A stretch of 64,000 bases of DNA from Bog-756 sp963701325 (GTDB taxonomy: Bacteria; Actinomycetota; Acidimicrobiia; Acidimicrobiales; RAAP-2): contig OY969604.1 of NCBI GenBank assembly GCA_963701325.1, positions 1,054,001 to 1,118,000 of the forward strand. The letters are read 5' to 3'. Shown here in pieces: positions 26,300 to 34,886 of this stretch. The position numbers and the translations under genes were made by a program. The notes under the pieces were generated by a model that saw nothing but the letters and a program-made list of their open reading frames with translations, was not told the origin of the DNA and ran no database searches. Position 1 is the first letter of the stretch. Every line of letters begins with the position of its first letter.

Positions 26300-27070
26300 C
26301 TAGGCGTCTTCCAGAAGACCCAGCTCGATGATCTTCTTCTCGTTGAACTCAGGAGAGAACATCCGCAAGCAGTCGAACGTCCGGTCAAACCGAACCTGGC
26401 CCGAGACAGCCGGTTGGCCCGAGAAGGCGTAGGTGAGCCGTGACCCAAGCACCGGAAATGCGACCCTGGTCACGACCCCGTGGCCACCCATACCAATGAC
26501 AATCAGCCCCAACTCTGCGTGCTGAACGAGGAACGCGGCCAAGGTTTGAACGTCATCGCGGCCAGCTGTCATCGTCGAGATCTTCACGAGATCAGCGCCA
26601 TGTTCCTTGGCACTCATCGCCATATCGGTCAGTTCCGAGAGACTGGGCGTACCAGAGAAATCGTGATGGGAGATGATGACCAGGCGGTCCTTCTCCCGAG
26701 CTTCCGCCACGACGTCCGACAGAATCGCCTCAGACGCCAGCTCGATATCGACCCCATGAACCTCGGGGATGGCGGCCCGGAATAGCTGCAGCCGCTCCTC
26801 GTCGCTGCCAGCCCAGCGGCCGCCTTCATCTTGGGTTCTGATGGTGGCGATTGTCGGGAACTCCGAGAACCGGCGGAGCTGCTCGGTGACATACGTCGTG
26901 TCGGTCGAAGAGAACTGGTCGATCCGGAGCTCAACGACATCGACGCCCAGCTCCCGCGAATCGGCGACGCGCTCGTCAATGTCGTTGTCGGCGAAGCTCA
27001 TCGCAATCAGGGGCACGTCGGCCCGGATGAGGTCGCTCAGGAGCGGCTGGTGTGTGGTGATGAGAGCCAT
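26300..27070 (-). CDS. aroD: Type I 3-dehydroquinate dehydratase
   Basis: A 256-residue TIM-barrel enzyme that converts 3-dehydroquinate to 3-dehydroshikimate through a Schiff base. Landmarks match the E. coli enzyme: VELRIDQF (substrate carboxylate side), ISHHDFSGTP with the catalytic His136, LVKISTM with the Schiff-base Lys163, and GMGGHGVVTRV...LGSRLTYAF with the phosphate/carboxylate-binding Arg and Ser. Type I enzymes are unusual in actinobacteria, which mostly use the unrelated type II enzyme. Placed at the left end of the element and pointing toward attL. Base composition is less GC-biased than the core genes. Probably cargo: a shikimate or quinate-utilisation function acquired with the element. 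Confidence 0.88.
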   Translation of the reverse strand: MALITTHQPLLSDLIRADVPLIAMSFADNDIDERVADSRELGVDVVELRIDQFSSTDTTYVTEQLRRFSEFPTIATIRTQDEGGRWAGSDEERLQLFRAAIPEVHGVDIELASEAILSDVVAEAREKDRLVIISHHDFSGTPSLSELTDMAMSAKEHGADLVKISTMTAGRDDVQTLAAFLVQHAELGLIVIGMGGHGVVTRVAFPVLGSRLTYAFSGQPAVSGQVRFDRTFDCLRMFSPEFNEKKIIELGLLEDA

Positions 27071-27692
27071 GTTGGTCGGTCTACCAGTCAGGCGACGGGC
27101 CGGGATCTGCCTGCCCGCTTGTATCTATCGACTGCCACGGGGGTGCACTTTACGTGCCTTCGGTGGTGCCCCCGCAACTCCAGCCGAAGAGCTGAACGTA
27201 CACGACAAGAGACAACCACCGGTGGTCGCACCGGCCATCCGCCGACTGCCGTTGCCCCAAGAGCGGAAGTCCACAGGGCACAGCCTAAACCACCGGCCAG
27301 GCTGTGTCACTGTGCAAATCGCACAAAACTCCGCGTGACGAGACCGAAACAGCCCAGTTCAGAGGCACATTCGTTGATCTTCTGGGTGGCGGGCCGCTCG
27401 CCCCGAAACGCGTCCCCGTCGTGGTCAGGATGGGCCCAGAAGCCAGCCTCAATCGACAGCTGGCGGCGACGACGGCCTGCTCCTCTGTGTCGTGGGCGTA
27501 CCGCGTAGGGTGAGTGCCGAGTCGCGTCCCCGAGCCGGTCCGCAGCCTTCCGACCGTGATGACCGGCCCGAAAGGACTCCCGTCGGCGTGTAGTGCCGGA
27601 GGTCGGGGAGGCCACAGTCCGACCCCTTCTCCGCCACTTATGGCTGTCGAGGCGCCATGGTCATCGGATCCCTCGTGGTCCAGATCGGTGGA
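27071..27692. other. Non-coding gap downstream of the terminase genes
   Basis: About 620 bases between aroD and the terminase nuclease gene. No frame here has a ribosome-binding site and family resemblance; a 102-residue minus-strand frame (27307-27615) looks like chance. A packaging (cos/pac) site near the terminase genes would be expected, but none can be recognised by eye. Confidence 0.4.
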
Positions 27693-28400
27693 TCATCCGT
27701 ACACCTGGTCGGAATAGCCGCGCCGGCGGGCCGAGTCTCTCCGCATGAACTCCCTGAAGGATGCCCCGGTGCCGACGCCGCGCTCCGAACCCCAGAGGGC
27801 AAGTGAGAGGGCGGTCACGAGGTCGTCATGGGCTCCCTTCCCCTCGTACTTGGGTCGGCCCGTGGCGCTCATCTCATACCCGAAGCTGCGGAGCTCGTGG
27901 TCGAGGTCCTTGCTGTGAGGGAGGCCAGGTTCGCAATGGAGCCGCCGGGTCGAGAGGACGACCTCCACGCATCCCACGAGATCCGTCTTCGGGACCGCGG
28001 CATTGCGGCCTGACTTCACGACCTCTGAGCCGCCCGTGATCGTCACCGCTGTGACCGGGTAGTCGCACGCCTGGCGGACCATGTCCACGACCGGCCGGCC
28101 CACTCCGGTCGCGTCGATGACGAGACGCGCCTGCTCCTCGGTGGACAGGGCGTCGGCCGCCCGGAGTAGGGCTGTGACTTGCTCCGGGTAGCTGATCCCA
28201 GGGGCAAACCGCTGAATGTGGCTGATCTGGTGGTGCAGCTGACTCCGAGGCATACGGACCCGGCCCCGGAGAGCGCGGTTCACCGTGTTCATCCGGTTGA
28301 ACTGCTCGACACTGACCTCGAGCTCCGGCTTGAAGGACTCCAGCGCGACAAGTGCGGTGCGGTCTCGAGACTGGGCGAGATCGACTCCGATGGTCAACAT
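27693..28400 (-). CDS. Terminase large subunit, nuclease domain as separate protein
   Basis: A 235-residue RNase H-like nuclease corresponding to the C-terminal half of phage TerL. Metal-binding acidic residues are in GVDLAQSRDRTAL (Asp7), LVIDATGVG (Asp96) and GAHDDLVTAL (Asp192/193). It cuts concatemeric phage DNA at the start and end of packaging. The ATG at 28400 has AGGAGG six bases upstream and overlaps the stop of the ATPase-domain gene by seven bases, so the two parts are made as separate, coupled polypeptides in the order of the normal fused protein. Confidence 0.85.
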   Translation of the reverse strand: MLTIGVDLAQSRDRTALVALESFKPELEVSVEQFNRMNTVNRALRGRVRMPRSQLHHQISHIQRFAPGISYPEQVTALLRAADALSTEEQARLVIDATGVGRPVVDMVRQACDYPVTAVTITGGSEVVKSGRNAAVPKTDLVGCVEVVLSTRRLHCEPGLPHSKDLDHELRSFGYEMSATGRPKYEGKGAHDDLVTALSLALWGSERGVGTGASFREFMRRDSARRRGYSDQVYG

Positions 28401-29347
28401 GCTTCCTCCTTGCGCTGTTCGCACCAGACGCAATAGGTGGGCCCGTCAGGCAACGTGCGCCAACGGTGCTCGCACACCCTCTGACGGCGCTTCCTGTCGA
28501 TCTGGTGGCTGTCTCTGCGCCGGTTGACGGTCTCCAGGTAGCGCCGCTGCTCGAGGTCCGCCAGTTCGGGGTCGGTCAACCGCCGCGGTGTCTCTTTCTT
28601 GGCCGGCTCCGCCTGCCGTCTTGGCGCGGTACCTTCGAACATGGCCTCGATGTCCTCTCCTGTGAAGGCGGCTCCTGCCGCGTCCACGAACTCGCAGAGG
28701 TACTCCTGCCGGAAGGCGTGTTCACCTAGGGTCGCCCGCTCCTCCTCGAGAAACTCTGCGGTGATCCGAGGGCACTCCGTCGCGGGGATCGTGAGCCGCT
28801 CCCAACGTGCGGAGAGGCTGGCCTCGTAGAACCATCCCCTTCGCCCTGCCGGGGTGCTCATGGCGATCAGACGGCCTCCTGTGACCGCGAGCATCGGCGA
28901 GACAGCCTCGTAGACCTCATCGGACACGCGAGCCGCCTCGTCGACGATGACCAGATCGGCCGAGTAGCCGCGGATGCCAGCTTCGGACCCGGGGACCGAG
29001 ATCACCCGCGACCCATTCTCCAGGACGAGGGAGAGCATGTTCTCGGCTTCGGCCTCCACGGGTCTGCCAAGCGTCCGATAGAACGCAAGCACCTTCCGGA
29101 AGAGCTCGGTCGACTGACGCTGCGTGGGCGAGACGATAAGGACCAGCGAGCCGGGCCGGTAGACCACCTGGTGCGTCGTGAGGACCGCTGTGGTGGTCGT
29201 CTTGCCTCCCTGCCGGTGGATGTTGAGCAGGACACGCGTGGCGGTCGATCGGAGGGCCCTGGCCTGCCAGGGGTCGCACTTCATCCCGAGCTGTTTGGCC
29301 AGCCGCACTGGATCAAGTGCACCGGCGAGATGGCTCCGAAGGCTCAC
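28394..29347 (-). CDS. Terminase large subunit, ATPase domain as separate protein
   Basis: A 317-residue packaging ATPase. The Walker A-like HRQGGKTTTT lies near residue 47, the Walker B LVIVDEAARV near 132-141, and the coupling motif STPAGRRGW follows. The end is a cysteine-rich tail (VCEHRWRTLPDGPTYCVWC) that could bind zinc and is not part of a usual TerL. The nuclease half is encoded by the overlapping next gene. GTG start overlaps the small-terminase stop (GTGA). It would drive ATP-dependent DNA translocation into a procapsid. Confidence 0.86.
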   Translation of the reverse strand: MSLRSHLAGALDPVRLAKQLGMKCDPWQARALRSTATRVLLNIHRQGGKTTTTAVLTTHQVVYRPGSLVLIVSPTQRQSTELFRKVLAFYRTLGRPVEAEAENMLSLVLENGSRVISVPGSEAGIRGYSADLVIVDEAARVSDEVYEAVSPMLAVTGGRLIAMSTPAGRRGWFYEASLSARWERLTIPATECPRITAEFLEEERATLGEHAFRQEYLCEFVDAAGAAFTGEDIEAMFEGTAPRRQAEPAKKETPRRLTDPELADLEQRRYLETVNRRRDSHQIDRKRRQRVCEHRWRTLPDGPTYCVWCEQRKEEAC

Positions 29348-29853
29348 GACGCGACCTCCTCCACGTCCAGGACGTCGGCCGCGGCGATCCGAGCCTCTGG
29401 CCACGGAGCGAGAGCCTCGATGAGGCGTGCGGTGATGGAGGCGAACTCACCGGTAGAGAGGACGTTCACGGTGACGTTCTGGGGACGGTCGTTCAGCTCG
29501 CCCCGGAGCCGAGCCACGAGCTCGAGCGATGACCGGATCTCCCGTGCGATGTTGGCCCCGCCGACGAGAGACTTTCGGTCCTCGGCCACCGCGAGAAGGT
29601 CCTCGAGGCGGTCGATCAGTGTCTCGAGTCGGTTCACCGTGGCGTCGTAGGCAGACCGGGCTGACTCCTCCCGGACGTGCTCGAGCGAGACGGCAACGAG
29701 GGCCGGGCTGAGATGGTTGGTCCGGTGGCGCTTGATCGCGTCGACACTCACCCGGTGGCGCTTGGCAACCTGCGCCAATGGTTCCCCGCCAGCCACCTCG
29801 ACGTCGATCTTCTCGTGCCGAGGTGAGGCGCAGACAGTGCAGGGACGGCCCAT
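29344..29853 (-). CDS. Terminase small subunit-like HTH protein
   Basis: A 169-residue protein: an N-terminal CxxC (CTVCASPRHEKIDVEVAGG), then a helix-turn-helix LAQVAKRHRVSVDAIKRHRT, then a long helical, probably oligomerising region and a C-terminal tail. This layout and its place immediately before the ATPase gene match actinophage small terminases, which recognise the packaging site. Overlaps both neighbours by a few bases. Confidence 0.75.
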   Translation of the reverse strand: MGRPCTVCASPRHEKIDVEVAGGEPLAQVAKRHRVSVDAIKRHRTNHLSPALVAVSLEHVREESARSAYDATVNRLETLIDRLEDLLAVAEDRKSLVGGANIAREIRSSLELVARLRGELNDRPQNVTVNVLSTGEFASITARLIEALAPWPEARIAAADVLDVEEVAS

Positions 29854-30320
29854 CAGTGCATACGCCCGGCGATCTTGCGCTTGAACCCATCGCGGGCGAG
29901 GCGGCCACCCTCCTCCTGGTACGCATCGAAGCCGGCGAGCACGGCATCGGCCGCGGTCATGCCCGAGTCGAGCGCGCTCCTCATCCGCTTCGCCCCGCGA
30001 CGCATGGCGCGGTCCTCCAGGGCCGGGCCGGCGAGGGCAGCCGCCATCCGTGCTTTCCGGAGCTTCTTCACCGCCTTCTTGGCCTGCTTCGCTTGGATCC
30101 GCTTCGTTTCAGCGCGGCTGGCCTTGACTGCGATGGTGGCCCCGAGGACTGCCGCGGCGGTCCCCTCGTTCTCCACGTTGGCCCGGTGCTGCTTGTAGGC
30201 CCGGAGGAGCGCCGCGCCGACTGGTGACTGCGGGTGGGGTGCCATGCCCGACTTCTGCAGATCCTCGTACTGGCCCGCGAGCAGGGCGGTTTGGGTGTCG
30301 TCGGTTCGGTTGACGAGCAT
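29853..30320 (-). CDS. Basic hypothetical protein, paralogue of the next upstream gene
   Basis: A 155-residue protein, strongly basic in the middle (KRIQAKQAKKAVKKLRKARM). Its N-terminus contains YEDLQKSGMAPHPQSPVGAAL, which resembles NADRLQKAGVRPPDPDSPAGRRL (split here only by description) in the neighbouring gene 30320-30988. Start ATG overlaps the neighbour's stop by one base (TAATG). Position between small terminase and replication genes is where a helper phage would have structural or head-morphogenesis genes. No function recognised. Confidence 0.65.
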   Translation of the reverse strand: MLVNRTDDTQTALLAGQYEDLQKSGMAPHPQSPVGAALLRAYKQHRANVENEGTAAAVLGATIAVKASRAETKRIQAKQAKKAVKKLRKARMAAALAGPALEDRAMRRGAKRMRSALDSGMTAADAVLAGFDAYQEEGGRLARDGFKRKIAGRMH

Positions 30321-30988
30321 TACAGCCTCACCTTCGGGAGCGTGAGGTCGACCACGTTCGGAACGAGGCCACCGAGGGCACCCTTCGCAGCCGGGGTGCG
30401 TCCTGTGGTGAGCTTCCGGTACTCCTTCCGAACGCCCTTCGCCGTCGGTTTGCGTCCCTTCTTGGCCGCCTTGCGCTCGGCCTTGGCTACGGCTTCAGCG
30501 ATCATCGGATCCCGGCGGACGGTCTCGGTGAGCCGAAGGTGCGCGAGCAACTTCTCGTTTCCAGCCTTCGCCATTTCCGAACCCATCTGTGCTCGGACCA
30601 TCTGGTCGACGGCCTCGGCCTCGTAGTACGCGTCGGGGTGTCTCGGGTCGTACTCGGGGGGCTTGCCGTCGGTCGGGATCTTCCCGCCCATGAGGCCCGG
30701 TGAGCCCGTCAGACGGTCGACGCCGGTCCAGGCGCGGTCTCCCCTGGCCGCTGCCTCGAGGGCGGTGCGCTCGTGCAGTTCCGAAGAGGAACCCGTCATG
30801 CCGCGGGCGAACTGGGCCTTGAGGACCTGATCGTTGCGGTAGGCAGATCGGTCACGCTCACGGGCACCGGCAAGACGCCGGCCGGCCGGGCTGTCGGGGT
30901 CCGGAGGCCGCACGCCGGCCTTCTGGAGTCGATCGGCGTTGGCGAGGATCGCGGCGTCGTCTGATCCTGGTTCGAGGAATGTTGTCAT
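30320..30988 (-). CDS. Hypothetical protein with basic C-terminus, paralogue of the next gene
   Basis: A 222-residue protein. Its N-terminus has LQKAGVRPPDPDSPAGRRL, shared in outline with the downstream protein; the middle includes PPEYDPRHPDAYYEAEAVDQ, and the C-terminal third is Lys/Arg-rich (KAERKAAKKGRKPTAKGVRK). Start ATG at 30988 has AAAGGAAA upstream. Both members of the pair look like soluble nucleic-acid- or capsid-associated proteins, but this is inference from charge and location only. Confidence 0.65.
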   Translation of the reverse strand: MTTFLEPGSDDAAILANADRLQKAGVRPPDPDSPAGRRLAGARERDRSAYRNDQVLKAQFARGMTGSSSELHERTALEAAARGDRAWTGVDRLTGSPGLMGGKIPTDGKPPEYDPRHPDAYYEAEAVDQMVRAQMGSEMAKAGNEKLLAHLRLTETVRRDPMIAEAVAKAERKAAKKGRKPTAKGVRKEYRKLTTGRTPAAKGALGGLVPNVVDLTLPKVRL

Positions 30989-31002
30989 GGTGTTTCCTTT
31001 CG

Positions 31003-31569
31003 TCAGCGGAGTGAGAGGTCGATGAACTCGAGAGCGCGGCGAGGAGCTTGGTGGACGAGGGCGTCCTCCGGGAGGATCTCCGGCTCCGCGGTGGCCAAGT
31101 ACGTGTCGATGGCGTCGGCGAACGCGCTCGCCATGCAGAGAAGGGTGATACCGGCTTCGGCCGGCGTGCCGGTGGGTGACCACTTGTCGAAGGCGGTCCG
31201 CAGGGCCAGACGAGCCGGCGCCATGCGCGCCCTCTCTTCGATGAACGTCCGTCGGTATGGCGTGCAGACCTCGTCGAGGAACTTGCGGTCGATCCGTTGC
31301 ACCACGTCGCGGATCAGGGCCGCGGTTTCGGAGTCGAGCTCCGGTGACGGGCAGGACTCGAGCACGATCTCGGCCTCACGGACCGCATGAGCGACCTCTT
31401 TGACCTCCTCGGGGTCGTTGTCGTGCGCAGCCGTCACCAGGGCAGCCCGGGCGGCGTCGAGGCGCTCACGGGAGTCGGCATGTCGGCGCAGGCAAGCCAC
31501 GTAGCGGTTGAGCCCAGCACGAATGGCCGGGGTCACGACGTCACTGCGGAGGTGGTCAAGGTCGGTCAC
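31003..31569 (-). CDS. Hypothetical helical protein of the element
   Basis: A 188-residue predicted all-helical protein (DSRERLDAARAALVTAAHDN, EEVKEVAHAVREAEIVLESC). GTG start at 31569 is preceded by GGAG at good spacing. It is followed after 14 bases by the paralogue pair and lies on the same strand as the terminase genes. Not recognised. Confidence 0.6.
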   Translation of the reverse strand: MTDLDHLRSDVVTPAIRAGLNRYVACLRRHADSRERLDAARAALVTAAHDNDPEEVKEVAHAVREAEIVLESCPSPELDSETAALIRDVVQRIDRKFLDEVCTPYRRTFIEERARMAPARLALRTAFDKWSPTGTPAEAGITLLCMASAFADAIDTYLATAEPEILPEDALVHQAPRRALEFIDLSLR

Positions 31570-32005
31570 GGTGTGACTCCAATCGGTCGGGATGGTTGGG
31601 ATCGCTCGAAGAGCAGGGGAAGGGGAGATCAAGGGCCCCCTCCCCCGCCCTGAGCGTCGCCGGCCCAAGGCTGCCGGAGAACTTGGAGGTGTCCGGGAAA
31701 AGGCGATTCGTGAAGACACCTAGCGAGTGGTTTTGGGAGGTGAAAAGGGGGAAATCGCGCATACCTGGCCTCGAGGGCACGAAACGCCTGGTCAGGGCCG
31801 ATAGCGCGCCGGATCCGCGCCGCGTGCTGGTGGTCGTAGCGCAGGCGCGTTCGACGGGGGGCACTTCGGCCGCAGAGCGCCCAAACAGTACGGCTGACCT
31901 GCACTTCTCCGGAGCACTCTTGATACCTCGTCAGACGCGACCGTGAGAACGCGGCCTGGGCCGATGAGATGCGCCGAGCTGCGTGCGGTCCTGCGGGCCC
32001 GCCAC
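31570..32005. other. Gap inside the element, no convincing gene
   Basis: About 435 bases separating the packaging block from the replication block. Several overlapping frames exist on both strands, but none has a ribosome-binding site with protein-like composition. The purine-rich stretch around 31720-31760 (GGTTTTGGGAGG, GAAAAGGGGGAAA) stands out. A promoter for the packaging genes is expected here but not evident. Confidence 0.4.
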
Positions 32006-32218
32006 TCACGACGCCACCTGCCTGTCTCCCCACTTCCGAGTGTTCCCGTGACCCAAGTGCCAGCCCTCGCACCAACTGCACGGATAGGCGCGCAACCGAT
32101 CACCGGTGAAGAGCGCCTTGGACCTAGCCTCCCGCTGGAATCGAAGCGCCTTGGCCTGCGACCGGAACGCCTTCTTTCCCTCGCACTCTCTCGAGTACCT
32201 CTGCGTCTCAGTGAGCAC
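32006..32218 (-). CDS. Small zinc-binding phage protein
   Basis: A 70-residue protein ending AYPCSWCEGWHLGHGN, a CxxC plus WHLGH pattern common in small actinophage proteins encoded near replication genes. The GTG start at 32218 overlaps the end of the ATPase gene by 11 bases and has GGGAGG nine bases upstream. Probably binds one zinc; function unknown. Confidence 0.65.
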   Translation of the reverse strand: MLTETQRYSRECEGKKAFRSQAKALRFQREARSKALFTGDRLRAYPCSWCEGWHLGHGNTRKWGDRQVAS

Positions 32219-33548
32219 TGAGGGCACCTCCCTCGATGCACGAGAGCTGGCTTTCGTCGTCGAGGAAGAGGTTGTCGTCGGGCGGTGGGCCACCGTCGAG
32301 ACCCACAAGTCCAGACCCCCTTTGGTCCTCTGGACCCTCTGGACCTCTGGGCTCTATATATGTCCTGTTCAGAGCCAGAGGGTCCACAGGGTCAATAAGG
32401 AGCTGACCAGGTGGCGCGACTGTGGCCTGACCCACTGGTCCCGGGAGGGTCAAGGCCCAGCCGAGCATCCTGCCGGTGATGGGGTCCTTCCGCGGGGTGG
32501 ACCTGACGCCCAGGTCACTCCGAGCTCGCTTGACGGTGCTCTCCGAGATGCCGGCGGACCGCGCCGCCTTGAGGACGTCGGCAGTGTCGACCGGGCCGCC
32601 CTCGAGCATCGCGGCGAGGAGATCCCGGGCCTCCTCACGTTCCGTCCGCTCCCCATCCGTCTGCGTCGCGGCCATGATCTGCTCGGCAGTGACCTCCGAC
32701 ATCGACAACCCCGTGACGAACCCGCACTCGTACCGCTCGTCGTTCCCTATGGTGAATGAGATCCCGTTGGCCGGAGCGCGGTAGTTGGTCTTGGCCACCC
32801 GACAGACCCGACGCTGGCCGGACTCGTCAGAAGGATCCGCGCCGAGTACCCAGACCACGCGTGCAAGCGCAGTCCAGGCCGTAGACCCGATGGCTGACGT
32901 CACCGGGTCGCTCCCGCCCTTGGGAGGGTGCGTGAGGCCTAACACCGCGCTCCCGGTCCGTTGGGCGACCCCGGCCAAAGCCGACAGAGCCGACCCGACC
33001 ACGGCGTAGTTGTGGTTGTCCCCGTTGATCGAGTACCCGATGCCGTCGATGATGAGCAGCCGGATGTCTTGGTCGGCGAGGAACGATTCGAGCGTCGGAC
33101 AGTCCTTCGGTAAGCGCCAGGGACGCCGCAACGTTCGGCCCTCGTCGTCGGTGTCCTCCACCTCGCCAAGGACGTCGACCCGAGCGAGGTCCGCGCCGGC
33201 GGCATGGAGTCGAGCTACGAGCCGGTCGTCGGACTCCTCGAGCGAAAGCGTCGCCACGTTGATGGCGTCGCGCCTGTCCGTCTCGCCGGGGAGGGCCCGG
33301 GCCGTGGTTAGCTGACCCGTGACCCAGGCGGCCGCTGTGCTCTTCCCATCGCCCTGTCGCCCGACGAGAAGGTGGAGACCTGACCTCACCAGCCAGCCCT
33401 CCCACAGCCAGTCGGGAAGGGACGGGGTGATTTGGTCGGCCTTAGTGGAGACCATCCGGGGGCCCGTGAGCTCCCAGGGATCCGCCCCAGTCAAGGGGTG
33501 GAGCGCGGCGGCTTCGGCGAGGAGACGTTCGGGTCGGCTAAGCGACAC
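32208..33548 (-). CDS. RepA-like RecA-fold ATPase (replicative helicase-type)
   Basis: A 446-residue AAA_25/RepA-type ATPase. Walker A LVGRQGDGKSTAAAW lies near residue 65, Walker B RLLIIDGIGYS near 165, and a sensor-like region LGLTHPPKGG follows. A C-terminal winged-helix-like part (DTADVLKAARSAGISESTVK) and a Pro/Asp-rich tail complete it. Such proteins act as initiator or helicase in phage and plasmid replication and are common in satellites. GTG start at 33548 overlaps the upstream gene by 11 bases; no good Shine-Dalgarno, so coupling is likely. No primase domain was seen. Confidence 0.8.
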   Translation of the reverse strand: MSLSRPERLLAEAAALHPLTGADPWELTGPRMVSTKADQITPSLPDWLWEGWLVRSGLHLLVGRQGDGKSTAAAWVTGQLTTARALPGETDRRDAINVATLSLEESDDRLVARLHAAGADLARVDVLGEVEDTDDEGRTLRRPWRLPKDCPTLESFLADQDIRLLIIDGIGYSINGDNHNYAVVGSALSALAGVAQRTGSAVLGLTHPPKGGSDPVTSAIGSTAWTALARVVWVLGADPSDESGQRRVCRVAKTNYRAPANGISFTIGNDERYECGFVTGLSMSEVTAEQIMAATQTDGERTEREEARDLLAAMLEGGPVDTADVLKAARSAGISESTVKRARSDLGVRSTPRKDPITGRMLGWALTLPGPVGQATVAPPGQLLIDPVDPLALNRTYIEPRGPEGPEDQRGSGLVGLDGGPPPDDNLFLDDESQLSCIEGGALSAH

Positions 33549-34053
33549 GGCGTACCACTTCACGCAGGGAGCGAAGCGCGTCGACGACGATCTGATCGGC
33601 AACAGACTCGGGAATGCCAGCCTCGTCCGCAATCCGGAGGACGCATTCGGTCATGCCAAGCCAATCGTCCACGAAGCTCGCCATTTCAAGGATGAGGCCA
33701 CGCAGTCGCTCGGGGTCGCCCGCGACCCACTCTGCGGGCTCCGGAGCCTCCGAGAGGAAAGAGCAAGGGACCGCTTTTCGGAATGAGCCCGGAGTCGTCC
33801 GCTTGGGCTGGGGGAGAAGCCGAGGCCAGTGCCCGGCGAGCACGGCCTCCGGGTGGACGCTCTCGAGTCCCGCTCGCACCTCATCGGCTTCGGCGGCCGT
33901 CATCCTGCCCTCAGAAACCGCCTCGTCAACCCGACGACGGATGGCCGCACTCAGTTCGGGGTCGGCGTCGCGAACCTCGAGACGGCGCTGCCGCTCGCGC
34001 CAGGCCCGTTCAAGGCCGGCCGGCTCGTCCAGGTCGACCATCCGGGGGCTCAT
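33538..34053 (-). CDS. Hypothetical protein of the element's replication block
   Basis: A 171-residue acidic/helical protein (VDEAVSEGRMTAAEADEVRA, ESVADQIVVDALRSLREVVR). It overlaps the ParB-like gene upstream by four bases and the RepA-like gene downstream by 11. Not recognised; probably an accessory to replication given the tight coupling. Confidence 0.6.
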   Translation of the reverse strand: MSPRMVDLDEPAGLERAWRERQRRLEVRDADPELSAAIRRRVDEAVSEGRMTAAEADEVRAGLESVHPEAVLAGHWPRLLPQPKRTTPGSFRKAVPCSFLSEAPEPAEWVAGDPERLRGLILEMASFVDDWLGMTECVLRIADEAGIPESVADQIVVDALRSLREVVRRVA

Positions 34054-34886
34054 GCCACCGGATCCGGGTTCTCAGGATCGACGGTGTCAATGAGAGCGGA
34101 CAGAGCCGTGAAGACCTCTCGGAGGCGGCCGGCGACCTTTGCGCGAACATCGTCGGGCACCGTGGACCAGTCGAGGCGGGCATGGGGGTTCACGACCCGG
34201 ACCCAGTCGTTGGCGAACCTGATTATGTGGTCTGCGTCTGCCCGGTAGACCCTGCCCCTCGCTGGCCGACTCTTGCCGTCGATACCCACAACCTTGTCCG
34301 GGGTCAACTGCGTACCGGTACGCAGTTCCTCTGCGGCGATGTCCTTGCGCACCTGACCTTCGCTGACCCCTACCACGCCACCGATTGCACGAAGACTGTG
34401 ACCTTGCTGGCGGAGGTCGGCAACCAGGCTTCGCCTCTGGTCGACTGACAGGTGGCGTCGATCGACATTCAGGGTCCGCGCCAAATCGGCGGGGTCTGCA
34501 CCTTCGGGTAGTCGCAGATAGGTCATGGCCCCGTCGCGTGCATCCCAGTATTCGTCTGCATACGGGCGGAGGGAGTCCGCTGGGCGAGGTACCACGACTT
34601 CCGGGTAACGACGGGTAATCCTGCTCCGCAGCTCGGAAGGGTTGAAGCGACCTCCGGCCATGATGTCGGCCGGGATGAGGACCACCACACGGAAGCGGAC
34701 CTCGAGTTCTCGGGCGATTGCTACCCGATGGTGTCCGTCGATGATGTTGCCGCAGTCGTCCACTACCACCGGCAAGAGGACACCGTGTCGTTCGATGGAG
34801 GCGCGCAGGGCGGCCCTGGTGTCGTCGTCGAGCGCCGGCATGACCTGATAGGTGCTGGCCTCGGGAGAAGCGGCCGTGGTCGTCAT
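34050..34886 (-). CDS. ParB-like nuclease-domain/DNA-binding protein
   Basis: A 278-residue protein. The N-terminal ParB/Srx-fold has the CTP-binding-type motif region VVDDCGNIIDGHHRVAIARE. A central HTH reads GHSLRAIGGVVGVSEGQVRK. A C-terminal region of unknown role follows. Overlaps both neighbours (ATGA type). Phage- and plasmid-encoded ParB-like proteins can act in partition, as transcription factors or as modification-associated enzymes. No ParA is seen in the element, so a regulatory or replication role is more likely than partition. Confidence 0.75.
   Translation of the reverse strand: MTTTAASPEASTYQVMPALDDDTRAALRASIERHGVLLPVVVDDCGNIIDGHHRVAIARELEVRFRVVVLIPADIMAGGRFNPSELRSRITRRYPEVVVPRPADSLRPYADEYWDARDGAMTYLRLPEGADPADLARTLNVDRRHLSVDQRRSLVADLRQQGHSLRAIGGVVGVSEGQVRKDIAAEELRTGTQLTPDKVVGIDGKSRPARGRVYRADADHIIRFANDWVRVVNPHARLDWSTVPDDVRAKVAGRLREVFTALSALIDTVDPENPDPVA

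Noticed and set aside
34050..34886. ParB-like protein considered as evidence for plasmid partition
   Set aside because: No ParA gene or parS-like repeats in the element; such proteins also occur in phages as regulators.
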